From: Pyrenophora tritici-repentis
Taxonomy: Eukaryota > Ascomycota > Dothideomycetes > Pleosporales > Pleosporaceae
Assembly: GCF_003171515.1 (NCBI RefSeq)
Contig: NC_089394.1
Coordinates: 868,001-932,000, forward strand
Length of the DNA stretch: 64,000 nucleotides
Reading direction: 5' to 3'
The translations under genes and the position numbers were made by a program. Positions 61,817 to 64,000 of this stretch are shown here, piece after piece (position 1 is the stretch's first letter; each line of letters begins with the position of its first letter). Under the pieces are notes generated by a model, which saw only the letters and a program-made list of their open reading frames with translations, had not been told where the DNA came from and ran no database searches.

Positions 61817-62311
61817 ATGCCGACAGAAATCTCCGCACCCCTCCACCTGCGCACCCTCCTAAACGCCCACACCTACCTCATCGCAGACTTCTACGCAACA
61901 TGGTGTCCGCCCTGCAAGCAAATCGCACCCATCTACAACCAACTATCCACCACGCACGCCACGCCCGGCGCCTTTGCGTTTGTCAAGATCAACGTCGACG
62001 AACAGAGGGAGATTGCGGGGCAATATGGGGTCACGGCTATGCCGACATTTATGCTGTTCAAGGAGGGGAAGAAGGTGGACGAGGTTAGGGGTGCGGATGT
62101 GAGGGCTTTGAAAGAGATGGTGGAGAGGGCTGCGGGGGAGGTGAGGGCGAGGAAGGAGAAGGTGCAGGAGAAGAAGACGGTTGGTGACGAGGGCAAGGAG
62201 AAGAAAACGGCCGTGGAGGAGAGTAAAGAGAAGGGAGAAGCGGAGGAGAAGACGGTCAGTGGGAGTTATGGGATGACCGGGGGAAATAATTGGAAGATGT
62301 CGTTGCATTAG
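61817..62311 (+). CDS. Thioredoxin-domain protein with WCPPC site and charged tail (164 aa)
   Basis: Starts MPTEISAPLHLRTLLNAHTY, no signal peptide. The thioredoxin fold covers residues 1-105: LIADFYATWCPPCKQIAPIY (active site), INVDEQREIAGQYGVTAMPT with the cis-proline (AMPTF), LFKEGKKVDEVRGAD. The active site is WCPPC instead of the usual WCGPC. After residue 110 a lysine/glutamate-rich tail (KEKVQEKKTVGDEGKEKKTA) is followed by a short GSYGMTGGNNWKMSLH end. The tail is unusual for a thioredoxin. Role: thiol-disulfide reductase, cytosolic. It neighbours a PDI gene on the same strand. Confidence 0.88.
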   Translation: MPTEISAPLHLRTLLNAHTYLIADFYATWCPPCKQIAPIYNQLSTTHATPGAFAFVKINVDEQREIAGQYGVTAMPTFMLFKEGKKVDEVRGADVRALKEMVERAAGEVRARKEKVQEKKTVGDEGKEKKTAVEESKEKGEAEEKTVSGSYGMTGGNNWKMSLH

Positions 62312-62859
62312 GAGGGGATTAAGAGGACGTCATGTATATGCCGAGTATGCATCGTAGCGCGTTGAACCTTGTACAACAGGAGTTCCTTCAATGATACCCT
62401 TCTACTACAGCTATGAGTTCAGTAGCAGATGACAATGCTCAGATAACAGAGACGTGACTATTGTCCAATTGCACGTGGGAAACAAGAGCTAGCTTTGATC
62501 TGCATCACTGCATCAAGCGCGGAAGCGGAAGTATTGACATGTGAATGTTGCCGGTCAGACGTCATCGTGGATTGTGAATACAACGAGAAACCTCCTTAGT
62601 CCTCCTGCCGTTCTGCTGCAAAGCTTTCGATCAGCCACAACGCTGTAACCATGCAGCAGGTTCGCGCGTACGCGATTCGCTGACGAATTGTGGATTTATA
62701 ACCTTGTGAGACGCGCAACAGGACACCTTTCAAGCTAAGCGATCGCCACTGCAAGACCCTGATAGCTGCATACCTCAGCTCCCGCCTCGGATTCCCCACC
62801 GCTCTTCAACATAAGTTCGGAGCCCCAATTCATCTCTGAGCTTCACTTTGAACCTCAAA
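62312..62859. other. Intergenic, promoter side of the PDI gene
   Basis: No gene seen. Confidence 0.4.
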
Positions 62860-64000
62860 ATGTTGTTCCGCAATTTGATACCCGCGGCCATTGCGCTGCT
62901 CCCCGCCCTTGCCGCGGCATCCTCCGTCATCGACCTCGAACCCTCCAACTTCGACAAAGTCGTCCTCAAGTCTGGCAAGCCCGCCCTTGTAGAGTTCTTT
63001 GCTCCATGGTGCGGCCACTGCAAGAACCTCGCTCCTGTTTGGGAAGAGCTCGCCACCGTCTTCCAGCACGCTGGAGACAAGGTCACCGTTGCTAAAGTCG
63101 ATGCGGACAACCACAAGTCATTGGGCAAGCGGTTCGGTGTATCAGGCTTTCCTACCCTCAAGTGGTTCGACGGAAAAAGCGACAAACCAACCGACTACAC
63201 CGGAGGACGTGATCTCGAGAGCTTGAGCAAATTCATCCAAGAGAAGACAAGCATCAAGCCCAAGGTCAAGGGCAAGCTCCCTAGCCAGGTCGTATACCTC
63301 GATGACAAGACCTTCAAGGAGAAGGTTGGAAAGGACCAAAATGTGCTTGTTGCTTTCACCGCTCCGTGGTGCGGACGTATGTCTAATGGGCCCTTCTCTC
63401 TTGATAGCCATGGCTAACCTCAACACAGACTGCAAGACCCTCGCCCCCGTCTGGGAAACCCTCGCCAACGACTTCGTCAACGAGCCCAGCGTTCTGATTG
63501 CCAAGGTTGATGCTGAAGCTGAGAACGCAAAGGCTCTTGCTACTGAGCAGGGCGTGTCTTCTTACCCCACAATCAAGTACTTCCCCAAGGGATCCACCGA
63601 GCCCCTCCCATATGAGGGCGCCCGCGACGAGAAGGCCTTTATCGATTTCCTCAACACAAACGCTGGTACACACCGTGCCGTTGGCGGCAGTCTCGATGCC
63701 ACAGGTGGCACCATCGAGGCCTTCAACAGCATCATCTCAAAGTTCCAGGGCAAGTGGGCTGATGGTGCTACCGAGGCCAAGACTCTTGCCGGAACTCTGC
63801 AGGACAAGTACGCTGAGTACTACGTCAAGGTTTTCAACAAGATTGGCGCCAACTCGGGTTACGCTGCGAAGGAACTCAAGCGCCTTCAGGGTTTGATTGC
63901 CAAGGGTAACTTGGCACCCGAGAAGATGGACGATCTCGTCAGCAGGAGCAACATCTTGAGCAAGTTCATCGCAGATGATTCAGAGGAGAAGAACGAGCTG
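62860..64000 (+). CDS. Protein disulfide isomerase, Erp38-type, runs to the right edge (2 exons, at least 363 aa)
   Basis: Start MLFRNLIPAAIALLPALAAA at 62860, a signal peptide. Exon 1 is 62860-63376 and exon 2 is 63429-64000. The 52-nt intron (GTATGT..CACAG) falls inside the second active site and keeps the frame. First thioredoxin domain: FFAPWCGHCKNLAPVW (about 46-61). Second domain: FTAPWCGHCKTLAPVWE across the splice (the H codon is split C|AC), then the cis-proline SSYPTIKYF. A helical ERp29-like C-terminal domain follows (FNSIISKFQGKWADG...AKELKRLQGLIAKGNL). The last readable residues are SEEKNEL at the window end; an HDEL-like ER-retention signal would be KNEL if a stop follows. Role: oxidative folding in the ER lumen. 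Confidence 0.92.

Overview
The window looks like nuclear DNA of a filamentous ascomycete, most likely a dothideomycete of the Pleosporales type (the taxon is inferred). The signs are many genes with 45-65 nt introns carrying GTAHGT-like donors and CTAAC/CTGAC branch sites, fungal-specific families (Chs7, PIR-type wall protein, hybrid histidine kinase), pogo/Fot1, LINE and Copia transposons, and C-to-T decay of repeats that resembles RIP. Coding regions were assembled by reading both strands and joining exons wherever donor, branch, acceptor and frame agreed.

Layout. 0-1.5 kb: edge of a probable membrane-protein gene and a complete seven-exon translin gene. 2.5-5.9 kb: an apparently intact pogo/Fot1 element inserted nine bases before the start codon of an unknown two-exon gene. 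6.5-7.8 kb: a four-exon, 12-cysteine secreted protein with a Kex2-like site (effector-like) and 21-bp tandem repeats upstream. 9.7-10.5 kb: a U2 snRNA gene and, head-to-head, a decayed U2-like copy. 10.9-17.3 kb: poorly conserved or decaying genes. 18.8-19.9 kb: chitin synthase export chaperone Chs7.

20.4-29.5 kb: a transposon nest. A pogo element with one nonsense codon sits beside a second, heavily mutated pogo element that has received two LINE insertions, one after the other, at the same 12-bp target. 29.7-31.7 kb: a phenol-hydroxylase-type flavin monooxygenase. 32.2-39.4 kb: minisatellites and a long-inverted-repeat element holding a complete, very young Copia retrotransposon (identical LTRs, 5-bp target duplication). 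A decayed F-box gene follows.

40.9-48.8 kb: F-box protein, PIR-like GPI wall protein, proline/glutamine-rich protein, tiny membrane protein, zinc alcohol dehydrogenase. 50.5-54.0 kb: an inverted-repeat element with two convergent genes, a Tc1/mariner-type DDE transposase and an unrecognised 557-aa cysteine-containing partner. This is the best candidate for an under-described system here. 54.9-64.0 kb: housekeeping or signalling genes, all on the plus strand: hybrid histidine kinase, coiled-coil protein, TRAPP subunit Trs31, a WCPPC thioredoxin, and an ER protein disulfide isomerase that runs to the right edge.

The flanks are gene-dense. The middle (about 20-40 kb) is a repeat island between Chs7 and the F-box gene, and three other elements are scattered outside it.
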